NCBI GenBank assembly: GCA_013400975.1
Contig: WBMZ01002688.1
Coordinates: 38,940-102,939 of the forward strand
DNA from: Atrichornis clamosus
Taxonomy: Eukaryota > Chordata > Aves > Passeriformes > Menuridae
Length of the DNA: 64,000 nucleotides
Reading direction: 5' to 3'
Below are positions 43,883 to 54,581 of this stretch, in pieces. The notes under the pieces were generated by a model. It saw nothing but the letters and a program-made list of their open reading frames with translations. It ran no database searches and had not been told where the DNA came from. The translations under genes were made by a program, and so were the position numbers. Within the stretch, counting starts at the first letter, position 1; each line of letters starts with the position of its first letter.

Positions 43883-46335
43883 ATGACCAGCAGTGAAGCC
43901 ATGGACACCCTGGGGCAGTACAAGATCACGGTGTGGGAGGAGGAGAGCTTCCAGGGCAAGCGCTGTGAATTCCTCATGGAGTGCCCCAGCATCATGGAGC
44001 GCGGCTTCCGCAAGATCCGCTCCATCAAGGTGGAGTCTGGCCCGTAAGTGCCCCGCCAGCCCCGCGGCCCCTTGGCACACCCCACTTCAGCAAACCCACT
44101 GTTCCCACGGGACTGTTGGGAGCTGCTAGGGAGCCAGAACACCCTAGGCCTTCCTCGGCTGTGACACAGCCTCATCGTGCGACCTCCCTGCTTATGCTCC
44201 TTTTGTGGTGCCTCATTTTCCCCATCTGCTAATCAGAGAAACCCTGACAATGGGTTGGAGACAATGGTGTGGCTCTAGGCAGAGAGGTCCTGCTTTCAAA
44301 AGGGGTGTTTGCTGCTAGCAAGGACCTCAACCTCCATGACAGACCCACAAACTGCCAGGATGTCTCTGTCCCCTGTCCAAGAAGGAAAAGCCAAACCCTG
44401 ACTGTTCCTGGGGACTGTCACACCTCCCTGAGGGTTTTCCTCCTCTCCCCACCAGCTGGGTAGGCTTCGAGTACCCTGAGTACCAGGGGCAGCAGTTTAT
44501 CCTGGAGAAGGGTGACTATCCCCGGTGGGAGGCCTGGAGCGGGAACAGTGGCTACCGGACCGAGCACCTCCTCTCCTTCCGGCCTGTCAAATGCGCAGTG
44601 AGTTACTGGGACACCAGGGCGGGGGGCTCAGGTCAGGCAGAGCCTCCTCCTGGCAGCCCAGCACGGAGGGAATGAGGGATAGACTGGAGGATGAGTTATG
44701 TGGGGCATGGGATGGAGGGGTGAGGTGTACGCAGAGATACCTGTAAGATGGAGGAGTAGCTGCACCCACCTGCTCCCACCTCCCCGCAAAGATCCTGGGA
44801 TGCTTTTTAGGTCTAAAATTTAGCCTGAAACACCATTCCAGCTCTTTCTGCTTTGTGCTTTGGAAAGCCGCCCCCCAGACTGGGGTCCTCAGGCCTTGTC
44901 TCCCAGCTCTGATACCCGGGGATGGGGTGAACAGAGGATGGGGTGAACAGAGAGGAGCTGGCAGGACGTCAGGGATGCTCGAGGTGCAGTCTGCCCCCCT
45001 CCCGCCCAGGGTACCTGAGCCGTGCCCAGGCAGACGCAGCTCTATCGCTCCATCTGCAGAGACACTGGTGCTCGCAGCAGCGGCACGTCTGCGCCTCCGA
45101 GCGGGGGGTCCCCCCCCAACTTTTAATAATCACCAGGCAGATATGTTCGGGCTTTAATAAAGGGGATGCGATAAGATCGCTCCTTACTGGCAGGACTGCT
45201 CCTCGGTGCAGAGAGATGCATATGGGGGCTGGGTACGAGGGGACAGTGCTGCATCACTCAGTGTCCCAGCCATTAACCCCTTCATGTCCAGCACCCACAG
45301 AGCTGAGGGGACCTCTCTCAGCAGCCTGCCTTGCCTTGAACCCTCCTGCAACCTCAGGGAGAATGATGATTCTGAGGGCAGGAGCCAGTGTGGGTGCAGA
45401 CGTTTGTAGCCACTGTCACCCTCACCCGCAGCTGTGCATTGGGACCACAGGGACATGACAGCAGCATCCCGGAGTGTCCCAGTGAGGGGGTGCCAGGCTG
45501 AAGGACATCTCCATGCCTTGCGCCAAAGCTGGTCATGGTCCCAGGCCCCTCACAGTGCCTTGGTGCGTGTCACACTGACCCCCTATCCCTGCGCAAGTCA
45601 ACCCATCCCTGCTGACCCCCAGCTCTCCCCCTCCGCAGAACCATAATGACAGCAAAGTCATCCTCTACGAGGCTGAGAACTTCCAGGGGCACAAGTTTGA
45701 GCTGAGTGACGACTATCCCTCACTGCAGGCCATGGGTTGGGGCAACAAGGAGGTGGCATCCATCAAAGTGAACGCCGGAGCGTGAGTGCTGCCAGTGGGG
45801 CAGGGGCTGGGGGTGGCCAAGAGAAGAGGTTCAACAAGCACTTCCCTCCTGCATAACCCCAGGATGGGGAAGGGGGACCCCCAAAAAAAGGGATGCCTTC
45901 CTACTACCTTTTCCTTGAAAATCCAAGCCATTGGGCATTTTCTGTCCCTTTCCTCCCAGGGCAACAGAAGGATTGGATGGGATGGGATGGGATGGGAGGG
46001 GAGGGGATGGGATGGGATGGGAGGGGAGGGGATGGGATGGGATGGGAGGGGAGGGGATGGGATGGGATGGGAGGGGAGGGGATGGGATGGGATGGGAGGG
46101 GAGGGGATGGGATGGGATGGGAGGGGATGGGATGGGATGGGATGGGAGGATTTGCCGTGGGACCCTGAGCCAAGGGTCTGCCTCCAGGTGGGTGGCATAC
46201 CAGTACCCGGGATACAGGGGCTACCAGTACGTGCTGGAGCGGGACAGACAGAACGGCGAGTTCAAGAAGTACAATGAATACAGCAGCCAGGCCCACACCA
46301 ACCAGATCCAATCCATCCGCCGTGTCCAGCACTGA
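43883..46335 (+). CDS. CRYBA2: CRYBA2, beta-crystallin A2
   Basis: A structural lens protein of the beta/gamma-crystallin superfamily, 197 residues, the same length as I recall for human. Coding exons: 43883-44043, 44456-44597, 45639-45781, 46188-46335 (594 nt including TGA). Each codes for one Greek-key motif: residues 13-53 ([16 protein letters not shown]), 54-101 ([20 protein letters not shown] with PRWEAWSG), 102-148 ([20 protein letters not shown]) and 149-197 ([20 protein letters not shown], ending SIRRVQH). Phases are 2, 0 and 2. The ATG at 43883 is the first in frame after the acceptor; a second ATG lies six codons further on. The N-terminal arm is short, as expected. Beyond lens, CRYBA2 is an endocrine-lineage marker in mammals. 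No defect seen. Confidence 0.97.
45976..46150. repeat. G-rich pentamer array with 25-bp higher-order unit
   Basis: About 35 tandem pentamers, all GATGG or GAGGG, lying in the last CRYBA2 intron. For most of its length three GATGG are followed by two GAGGG, giving a 25-bp higher-order unit repeated five to six times; the ends have runs of four GATGG. The plus strand is C-free. The array ends 37 bp before the exon at 46188. It keeps several frames open on both strands, which explains long but meaningless ORFs here. Confidence 0.97.
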
Positions 46336-46430
46336 ACAGGGGCAGGGCTGCGTGCCCTGCAGCCTCCAGGCTGCTGTGCAATAGACCTCTATCCGGTAGC
46401 AAATAAAGGCATTTGTCAAAAAAAAAAAAA
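46336..46430 (+). terminator. CRYBA2: CRYBA2 3' UTR and poly(A) signal
   Basis: The TGA at 46333-46335 is followed by a 3' UTR of under 100 bp with AATAAA at 46402-46407. Cleavage is expected around 46417. A genomic run of 13 A starts at 46418, exactly where the transcript tail would begin. Confidence 0.85.
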
Positions 46431-47123
46431 GAGTGCTCCTGCCTCTGCTCTGCTTCTCAAGGGGCTGCCACGCTGGGAGGACCCTCTGTGGGGTGGAAGG
46501 TGGGTTTTGAGCCCATGGCCAGCTCCACCCTGGGCTGAGCTCTCTGCACCCCACCTCTGGTCCATGCACAAAGAAGAGAGGGGATGCACAACATTTCCAC
46601 TACTGTAATGCTCTAGCTGGGAAAATGGGAACTTACAGAGCAAAGAAAGGGCTGGACCTGGGAGGGGGCATCCAAGAGCATTGTGCCCTGGGAAGGGGCA
46701 TCCAGCAGGGTTGTATCCTTGCCTCTCCTCCTAGAATCAGTGCCAGGGAAGTTGATTGCTACAAAGTCTGTAAACTCAAGGTCCCGTCCTTCTGCAGCCA
46801 TCTGGAAGAGCCAAGAGGTCCCTGCCTGCTGTGGACCTGGGAAGGAGGAAGAACATAGGAGTCATCTGGGGTGGGGCAGGACAGGACACTGACACAAATG
46901 GGACAGCCACGGTTGTGTCAAGCACTGGGAGCACTGGCACAGAGGGGCTGGGGGTGGGGGTGAGTTGTGCAGGGGACAGGGGAAGGAGGTCCTTCGGGCA
47001 GTGTTCCACAGGTGGCAGGGGTCTTGGCTCGATGCTGCCAGGTATGTGTGTCCTCCCCCAGCCTTGCCACGCCAGCACATCCGTGCCAGTATCCGGCTCC
47101 GGGACACCGGGAGCCCCACCCAG

Positions 47124-47310
47124 CCTCCTCCTCCTCCTCCTTCTCCTCCTCCTCCTCTTCTAGCACCCTTTCTCAGCCTCTTCCTCCTCCTCCATTAGGC
47201 TCCAGCACCCTGAGCCCTCCTGGGGTGCAGGGTACCCATCCCAAGGTGCTCCCTGCACCCAGGACATCTCTTCATCCTCCTCCTCCTCTTCCATCCTGCT
47301 CCAGCACCCT
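47124..47310. repeat. TCC-rich imperfect tandem repeat
   Basis: Runs of CCTCCT at 47124-47160, 47190-47198 and 47276-47300 are each followed by a diverged copy of CTCCAGCACCCTGA and, in two copies, by CACCCAGGACAT or TACCCAGGACAT. This suggests an old, diverged tandem duplication of a unit of roughly 80 to 100 bp. Confidence 0.7.
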
Positions 47311-47553
47311 GAAGAGGGTGTCTCGAGGCGTTCCCCATACCCAGGACATGGGTGCATGGTGGAACAATGCCGAGTGTCTCAGATGCCTGGGTTCCCTGTT
47401 GCCCACCCTGCTAAAAGCATGCCTGGCCCTGGGGCAGGGAGTGTCCCGGAAGGGTGCTGGGAGACTGTGCTGGACTGGGCTGAGGGTCAGTGTGTGCACA
47501 CCCCGTTCCCAGGGCTGTGCAGAGACCCCAGCCTGGCGTGTGTCAGCATGTGC

Positions 47554-47572
47554 GTGTGTGTGTGTGTGTGTG
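47554..47572. repeat. GT dinucleotide microsatellite
   Basis: About nine to ten uninterrupted GT units on the plus strand, flanked by GCATGTGC and GAACTGCACA. Confidence 0.95.
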
Positions 47573-50230
47573 AACTGCACACGACTGCACACCCTGCATG
47601 CCCCCTCTCCCCTGGAACCCCAGTGTTGTCATGCAGAAGACCCAGCACCTGTGTGTCCCCATCCCGCATGGCATCCCGGCTGCAGGGTAACCCCCAGCCC
47701 TCCCCTGTCCCCTCCATGTACCCACTGGCCCCACCCCGCCACGGCCCCACGGCCTCTCCCCCTGCACAAACACATTCCGGCACACCTGGCCAGGTGCAGC
47801 CAGCCCAGGGCCACGTCAGCTCGGCTCCGCTCCACAACGCCAGCTCACAGGTGAAGCTTTCCCGGGCATTTGCACATAGGGTTGTGATGGGGGGGTAGGG
47901 GTGGGCTGTGGGGGTCATTGCAAAGTCTGGGGTCCCTATTGCTCCATCCTGGGGTGGGGGGAGAGCGCTGGAGTGGAGGGTGGGGGGCAAACTGCCTCTT
48001 GCAGTCAGAGGGATCTGCAGCTGCTGCCAGCTGGGTGTTCCACGTGTTCAGACTCTGTCCCCAGTAGCCCCACAGACCCGAACCCTCATCTCCTAGATCC
48101 CCCACAGGCCCGAAGCCCAGTCCCTTTTCCCCCCATGTACATAGGTCCCTGTTTCCTGGATTTTTTATGTACCCTGCCTCCCCCATCCTTTGGGTCTGCC
48201 CCAGCTCCCCCATGAACCTGGGGCCACATCACTGAGGTCCCCAAAGCTCCACACAGACGCAGGGCTCCTCAGCTCTTGGGACTTCACACTCCCTGCCGTT
48301 CTGCACACTTCTGACCACAGGTCACCCAAAGCCCCCGGTTCCCTCAAGCCCCACTTTAAGCCCCCCCCACTCACTGGATTTCCCAGGGACCCAGGAGTCC
48401 CCATCCCCAATGCTTTCCAAAGCATGCCCATCTCCAGCTCCTGCAGCCCTAACCCTGCTTCTCAGTCTGATCCCGACTGTACCCCCACCCTCTCCCCACT
48501 CTCGGCTGATGCAGTGTCCCTCACCCAGACACCCCTCCATGCCCTCCACCATGCAGGTTTGCTGGAGGAGGATTATGGTCACCCAGGCTGCCAGGAGAGG
48601 ACGGCTCGGTGGGTCTGGCACGCTCCCCACCTCACCCTGCTGTCTCCGGGGCTTGTTTTCCGTTGCCTGCGGTTTGTTTCAGTGACTCAGGCAGCGAAAG
48701 CAAGTCTGGGAGGCTGCGGAGCCACTGCTGGGAGAGCTGCACTTGAGGTGCTGGGGAGGAGAGGGATGGGGGGAGCAGCCAGAGCTGCTGGGCTGTACAG
48801 AACTGGGACACTCCACTGAGGGGTTCAGGGGAGCTCCGGGGACAAGTTGGGGGAAGAGAAACTTTTTAAGGGCTGTTACATCCAAACAGGATTGGTGGCA
48901 AATTGTTGGGGGGATACCATGGTCTCTGCTCATGTCTCGCCCTGCAGGAATCTGCCCTTTGTCCATGATGGAGATAGGCAGCAGAGCTGTAGCACCTGGA
49001 ACCCTGCTCAGTTCCCATGGGACTTCCCATTTCCTAAAAACTTTGGACGCCTGCCGCCAAGAGGAGCCACCAGCCTTACCGGGCTGTGCCACCCCAATTG
49101 ATTGTCACTCCCCTTGGGCTGCAGCTTCTTATGCAGGGCACATTTTGGCTGCAGTATAAATAGTAAGAGTGAGTCTGGCATGGCCATATCCTGGTTTTCA
49201 TTAGGTTCATATATTGCAATTATCACTTTCAAGAAATTCAGCTAAATCCAGCATAAAAGCTCGTTCTTTTACTAGACATCAATGAAACCCTGTAGGAGAA
49301 GTTATGAGCTTGGCTGTACAACGTTGGACTCGTGGAGGAGAGCTGGTGACAGCTGCTGGCACACTGCGTGGCTGCCTCAAGCTGTGGGATCCTGGTCGAG
49401 GGTCCACTCTTGACCAGTGGGGCAGAGACTCTGACAGCACCCCACAAGTGCATATAGCAGATGGAGCCATGGGTGACAGGGAAAAACCTGGTCAAATGTG
49501 TCTTTTGGGAGCTGGGATCACCTTTCTCCATTATAAGTTTCTTCAGAAATTGCCTTCCTGTCTTCAGAACACACTCAGGGCTGCCCAGGACAAGTAGATG
49601 AAGATGGGCCATCCTGGTTTGGGTGGGTGCTGGGGGTTAGACAGCTTCTACAGATTCTAATAAAGATGGGCAACAGATTGGGACAGGGCTGGGCACTGCG
49701 GAACGGTCAAAGGCTTAACTCTCCCTGAGGCAAGGACTGTACAGAAGGGCACAGAGGATCCAGGGAGGTGGCAGAGCTGTGGTACAACCTGGTACCACCA
49801 GCTGCTGGAAATGCACTTACCCAGCCCAAAGCTCTGGGCACTGCAAAGGAACCCCATCCACCAGTGTCCTGGAGCTGGAGGGACCTGATGGGGACCCAGC
49901 CCTCCCACCCCAGGACTCTGGGAACTGCAAGGAGACCCCAGGACTGTGCTGATAATGCTGGAGCTGGGGAAGGGCCAGGCACGGACCCCCATGGCACGTG
50001 TGGGTCGGAGAGCCAAACAAACGCCAGGCGAACACTGCCGACGCTGATGCTGCTGCAGTGAGATGCAGGGGTCCGAGGCGATGCTGGCCCATCGGTGGGT
50101 CAGGAAGCGGGATGCTGGTGGGAGGCCGGGCCCGGGCAGTCTCCAGGCAGTGTCCGAGCCCGCTCCCAGCTGGGATGTCAGCGCCGTGTTTGCGAAGAGT
50201 TAAGGAGGCGGAAGAGGCAGGAAGCGGCCC

Positions 50231-50538
50231 GAGCCGCTCTCCATAGAAACCCGCGGCTGTGATTAAAGTCTGATGCGGGCCCGATAGCGGGGGGAGGGGG
50301 GGGGTGCAGTGCCCGCTTTAATTACAGCGGAGGAAATTGCTGAAGCCGGGGCCCCAGTCCCTGCGAGTTGCCTGGAAACTCCCCCCTCCCCCGCCTCCCC
50401 CGGCCCCTGCCCGTCCCCTGCCCGTCCCGCTGCCATTTATTCGCCATCAGCTGCTCCCTGATAAAGTGGAATAATAATAATAATAATAGGGGCAGGAATA
50501 TTAAAACATGCAGCCCGCGGGCCGCCCCCACAGCTGCC
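50231..50538 (+). promoter_or_regulatory. FEV: FEV promoter and 5' UTR region
   Basis: A CpG-rich region with islands of AT-rich motifs: GTGATTAAAG near 50268, TTAATTACAG near 50318, GAGGAAATTG (an ETS core), an E-box CAGCTG at 50448-50453 and a GATA site TGATAA at 50459-50464, then an ATA repeat at 50470-50488 and ATTAAAA just before the ATG. GATA2/3 and Pet-1 itself are known regulators of mammalian FEV; here they are inferred from core motifs only. No clear TATA box. Confidence 0.5.
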
Positions 50539-53500
50539 ATGAGACACGGCACCGGAGCGGTGCCACTGCTGCTCAACATGTACCTGCCAGGTACGGGCGG
50601 ATCCCTCGGCCGCTGCCCCACCGCAGCGCCGTGCACCGCACAGCAGCCAGCCCCTGCCCGCCCTGTCCCGCTGAGGCCCTGGGGCCCTCCTCTGCCCCAT
50701 CTCCTTCCAGCGCCCACCCTGTTATCTCCTCTCCCTCTGTCCATTCTCCCTTCCTGCCTTCCAGCACCAAAACCATTCCTTCCTTTTTCCTCCCAGCTGG
50801 CTGCCCTCACAGCCTTCCACGCCTGCACACTCATCCTCCCACCCTTCATCTACTCACCATCCCCCTGTCCTTCCATTCCTCCATCCACCCTTCTTTCCTT
50901 CCAACCCATCTTTACTCCTACACACCCACCCTTCCCCTGTGCTTCCATCCATTCTTCCACCCCACCCACTTGTCCTTGCATCCCCCTTTCCATTCCCACT
51001 ACCGGCCAACCTCTCCAGCTACCCTCTGTCCCTTCCATCAGTCTGTTTTTCCATCATCTTACCCGTTACCTGTCCTTCCTTCCATCCGTCCACCTCTAGC
51101 ACTTTCTTTCTTCCATCTAGCCACTCACCATCCTCCCTTCTCTCCTTCCATCCATCCACTCATTTCCTTCCTTCCTGCCTTCCATCCATCTCTCAATTTA
51201 TCTCTCCTTTCCACAGCAGTCCACTCCCCAAATGCCGACAGACATCCTTCCTTCCATCCGCTGATCCTGTCAACCATCCTGCCACCCACCTGCCTCCTCT
51301 CCTTCTTCGCCCTGCCCCACAGCTCTCTCCCTCTCTCCTCCCTACCCCAACTCACGGGATTTTCTATTCCTATTTAAAAGCTTCCCCGGCTGGGTCGGAA
51401 ATCGGATTTCCTTTTTCCTGGACGCGTTTCCTGGCTTCGCCGCAGCGGCGGGGCAGGCAAGGGGGAGCGGCCGGGGGCTGCCGGGAGGCTGCCCGCGGGT
51501 GGGCGCTGGGGGGTCGCAGTCCCACCAGGCTCCAGCCCTCCCTCCATCCCACTCGCGCCCCTTTTTTCCCCCAGATCCAGTCGGGGAAACTTTGTTCAAA
51601 GACGGGAAGAGCCAGGCGTGGGGGTCTCTCAGCCCCGGCGTGCAGAAAGGTAAGAGCACTGCTACCCCTTCCCCTGGACAGGCCCCGCTACCCTCGGCCG
51701 GCAGAGCGGGGACTCCCGGGGCACTCGCATTCTTCCCCGCCCAGCAGCCACTGGGGACCCTTTCCCGTTCGTGTGCCGGGCACTGTCCATGCAAGACACG
51801 GCCGCCGCGGACCCCCGCTCCCTTCTGCTGCGCGCGCCGCGGGCTGGGAGCGTCCTGCCGCCAATTCCCACGGGGTGAGCGGCGAGCCCCGACGGTCGGC
51901 ATCCCTCGTCCCGTGGCATCAGAGGGGAATGGGATACTCAGCCCCCCGAGCCGCGCAGTGGGGAGAGTACAGGGTCCTAGCTCCGGTCTCTCAGGTGCTC
52001 CGGGACATCCGACGGGGAGGGAGCTGCCAGCCAACCCGGGAGCGGGGCAGGCTAGTCCGGGCTCGGGAGACCCGTTCCTGCCACTGGAGAGGCGAGTTGA
52101 GACACCACTCGTGAGGGATCTGCCGGTGAAGGGCTGGGACTCGGGCAGGGCTGGGAAGTGGCCCCGGCAGCCGGAGCCATCCATCTGGAGAAAACCACAC
52201 AGGGGTCACGGACAACAGGCAGTGCTGGCCAGGGAGCAGCCTGGAGCCTGCTGGGCAGTGCAGTAGCACTGGGCATCGCGGGGCCAGCATTATAGTGTTT
52301 GGGCCAGGTAGCTTGCCTGTCTATAAGGAGACAGGGATCGGGGGTGCTCTGAGCAGGAAAAAGGGAGCCCTGGCTTCATGGTGGGAGGAGAAGAAAAGCT
52401 GGAACTGGGGGGACCCTTTTACCTCTGCTCTGCAGACTCTGCCCAGCCATACCCTGCGTACTATGCTGCATGAGAAGGACCTTTTCGGATCCTCAGATAT
52501 TCCCCTGAAGAGCTGTCGGGTGCCATATCATGGCACCCTGCGGCAGGCAGGATTGAGCCTCATCACCCCACCCAGCTGCACCCCCAATACCTCCCTGACC
52601 TCCTTGCATGGGGTGGAACACCCATGGGTGGGAGACAGCTGGAGCCCAGGGTGGGGGCTGTGGGGATGGAGAAGAGGCAAGGACTGCAGATGTACCCTAG
52701 GGAGGAGAGAACTCCCATACTGGTCCCAGGATAGGGAACTGGGAAATACAACACCCTGGAAAGTCCTGGGCTGATATGCCTGGATCAAGATGTCTGAGCG
52801 GGGTTTGGTAGAACAGGGATGGATAGGAAACAGCTGTTCCCTGATTCTTTTAGAGCAAGAAATGGGGAGAACCAGATAAAATAAGTGGGCGTAAGACAAG
52901 CAGAACAAGGCAGTTTTTTGTGGGAAATGTAGCAGGGCTGTGGGACTGCCTGCTGCAGAGGTTGTGGGTGCTAAACCTCTGTCTAAATTTCAAGCACCTT
53001 TAGACAAAATAACGGCAGAAAAGCACAAGGATAACTGCAAAAACACATACTCTGCTTTGGGAAGAGACTGGCATGCAAGGGCTGGCACCAGGAGCAGGCA
53101 TGTGCCGGGGTTTCTGCTCGCAGGAGACAGGGTGGGGTGCCTAGGTAAGTGCAGGGCTGTTTTGCAGAGAGGCCAAATCCCAGCAGCAGGACTGCTCCTC
53201 GCCCAAAGGTCCGGGGACCCTCTTCTCTGGTTACCTCTGGCCAGACTCAATGGAGCATGTCCTTGTGCCTCACCATGGGCATGTCCAGGTGTGCTGGGCT
53301 CCGATGTATGCACAGCCTGGCAGAGGGGCACTCCTCAATGCAAGCTGCAGTTGCAATGGCCATGGCTCAGAGAGGACAGTTTTTCTCTGGAAATAAGGAA
53401 CATCATTGATGCCTGATTCAAAACCACAGCAGGTCCTGCTCTGTCCTCATCTCTCCCTCCCTTACACCTATCTGTGCCTCTCTGGGGTGTAGTTCAGATC

Positions 53501-54581
53501 AGTGTTACACCCTGAATTCAGTTCACCATGGAGACATCTGTGCACAGCACAGTGTTCCTAGAGCAGGGGCTGTGCTCTGATGCCAGCCCAGTTTCAAGCA
53601 GACATGGCAGGGGGGAATATTTGTGTTGAGATAGATCTGGGTGCTGCCAAGATATCTCCTTCTTGGGGCTGCCAATAAAAGAACATGGCTATGTCCTCAC
53701 ACCAAAACAAATGAGCAAGTATTCATCTTCACTGGTGTGTGAATGTGAGTGGGAGGGATGTGGACACCCTGGATCCAGACCCACTGCAACCCGTGTTGAC
53801 CTCTGAGCACTCCTACTCCATCCCAAGGTGCAGGGGCATCCTCTCCTCCTCATACCTGCGGGGCTGGATGGGGTAGGGATGTTGCAAAGGCGACATAACC
53901 TTGTTACCATCTGATGTGTCTAAAGCAGGGAAGATGCAATGATGTGCAGCCAAAACCTGGGTGTGGGACGTAGCAACACAGCAGTGATTCAAGGGGATTG
54001 GGGCACATCCTGTCCCTCACCTTGTGTCCCGGGAGGGAGCTTTAACCTCTCTGGGGCCTGGCCTTGCAGGCAGCGGGCAGATCCAGCTGTGGCAGTTCTT
54101 GCTGGAGCTGCTTTCGGACCGGGCCAACCTGAACTGCATCGCCTGGGAAGGAACAAACGGGGAGTTCAAGCTGATCGATCCCGATGAGGTGGCGCGGCGC
54201 TGGGGTGAGCGGAAGAGCAAACCCAACATGAATTATGACAAGCTGAGCCGGGCACTGCGCTACTACTACGACAAGAACATCATGACCAAGGTCCATGGCA
54301 AGCGCTATGCCTACAAGTTCGACTTCCATGGGCTGGCACAAGTGTGCCAACCAGCCACCCCTGATCACACTCTCTACAAATTTCAGGGCAACTTGGCACC
54401 ACTGCCCTTCTCGGGCATCTCCAAACTCAACCTCATGACCTCGGGAGTGACACCAGCTGGTTTTTCCTACTGGCCTGGCTCCAGTCCGTCCCTCTACCCC
54501 GGGCATGGGCTCCAGCCCTCGACCCCGTTCAGTGCTGTGGCAGCCTCCCACCTCAACAACATGAACAATCATTACCATTAG
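50539..54581 (+). CDS. FEV: FEV (Pet-1), ETS-domain transcription factor
   Basis: FEV is an ETS-family nuclear transcription factor that specifies serotonergic neurons and also acts in islet cells. Three coding exons: 50539-50590, 51575-51649, 54070-54581 (639 nt with TAG, 212 residues). Residues 1-42 ([17 protein letters not shown]) match the conserved N-terminus. The ETS domain is residues 47 to about 128: [11 protein letters not shown], the conserved WEG and [19 protein letters not shown], and recognition helix [15 protein letters not shown] with Arg103 and Arg106, which contact the GGAA core in this family. The tail keeps [23 protein letters not shown] and the terminal HYH. The ATG is supported by the start MRxG and homology through the first exon. 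Mammalian FEV has about 238 residues with an alanine-rich run that is missing here. Introns are in phase 1. Confidence 0.97.
50690..51370. repeat. Pyrimidine-rich CCAT/TTCC degenerate tract in FEV intron 1
   Basis: About 680 bp of almost only C and T with scattered A on the plus strand, built from CCAT, CATC, TTCC and CACC words without fixed order. It depletes stop codons and produces long spurious frames rich in Pro, Ser and His. It looks like a diverged tetranucleotide satellite. Confidence 0.85.

Larger units (their letters stand above)
46431..50230. other. Intergenic spacer, CRYBA2 to FEV
   Basis: No gene recognised. It holds TCC-rich tracts at 47124-47220 and 47266-47310, a GT microsatellite at 47554-47572, and an AT-richer patch at 49130-49270 with TATAAATA. 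An AATAAA at 49669-49674 has no visible gene in front of it. No CR1 element seen. Confidence 0.6.

Noticed and set aside
45893..46569. Long frames on both strands (up to 221 codons) of Gly-Met-Trp-Asp or Ser-His-Pro-Ile repeats
   Set aside because: They are produced by the GATGG/GAGGG array, which has no stop in most frames. The true coding exon here is CRYBA2 exon 46188-46335.
46967..47898. 295- and 180-codon plus-strand frames after CRYBA2
   Set aside because: They run through TCC and GT simple repeats, are rich in Pro and Ser, and have no recognisable homology.
49155..49162. TATAAATA in the CRYBA2-FEV spacer
   Set aside because: No plausible transcript or exon follows it on either strand. 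Probably just an AT-rich patch.
49669..49674. AATAAA between CRYBA2 and FEV
   Set aside because: CRYBA2 already has a signal at 46402, and no exon is visible in front of this one. Probably chance.
50508..52184. Frames of 289, 391 and (minus strand) 280 codons over FEV introns and exon 2
   Set aside because: They arise from the pyrimidine tract and CpG-rich DNA, overlap each other and the real FEV exon 51575-51649, and show no conserved domain.
53674..53679. AATAAA in FEV intron 2
   Set aside because: It lies upstream of the exon that encodes the ETS domain, so using it would remove the DNA-binding domain. No support for an alternative end.
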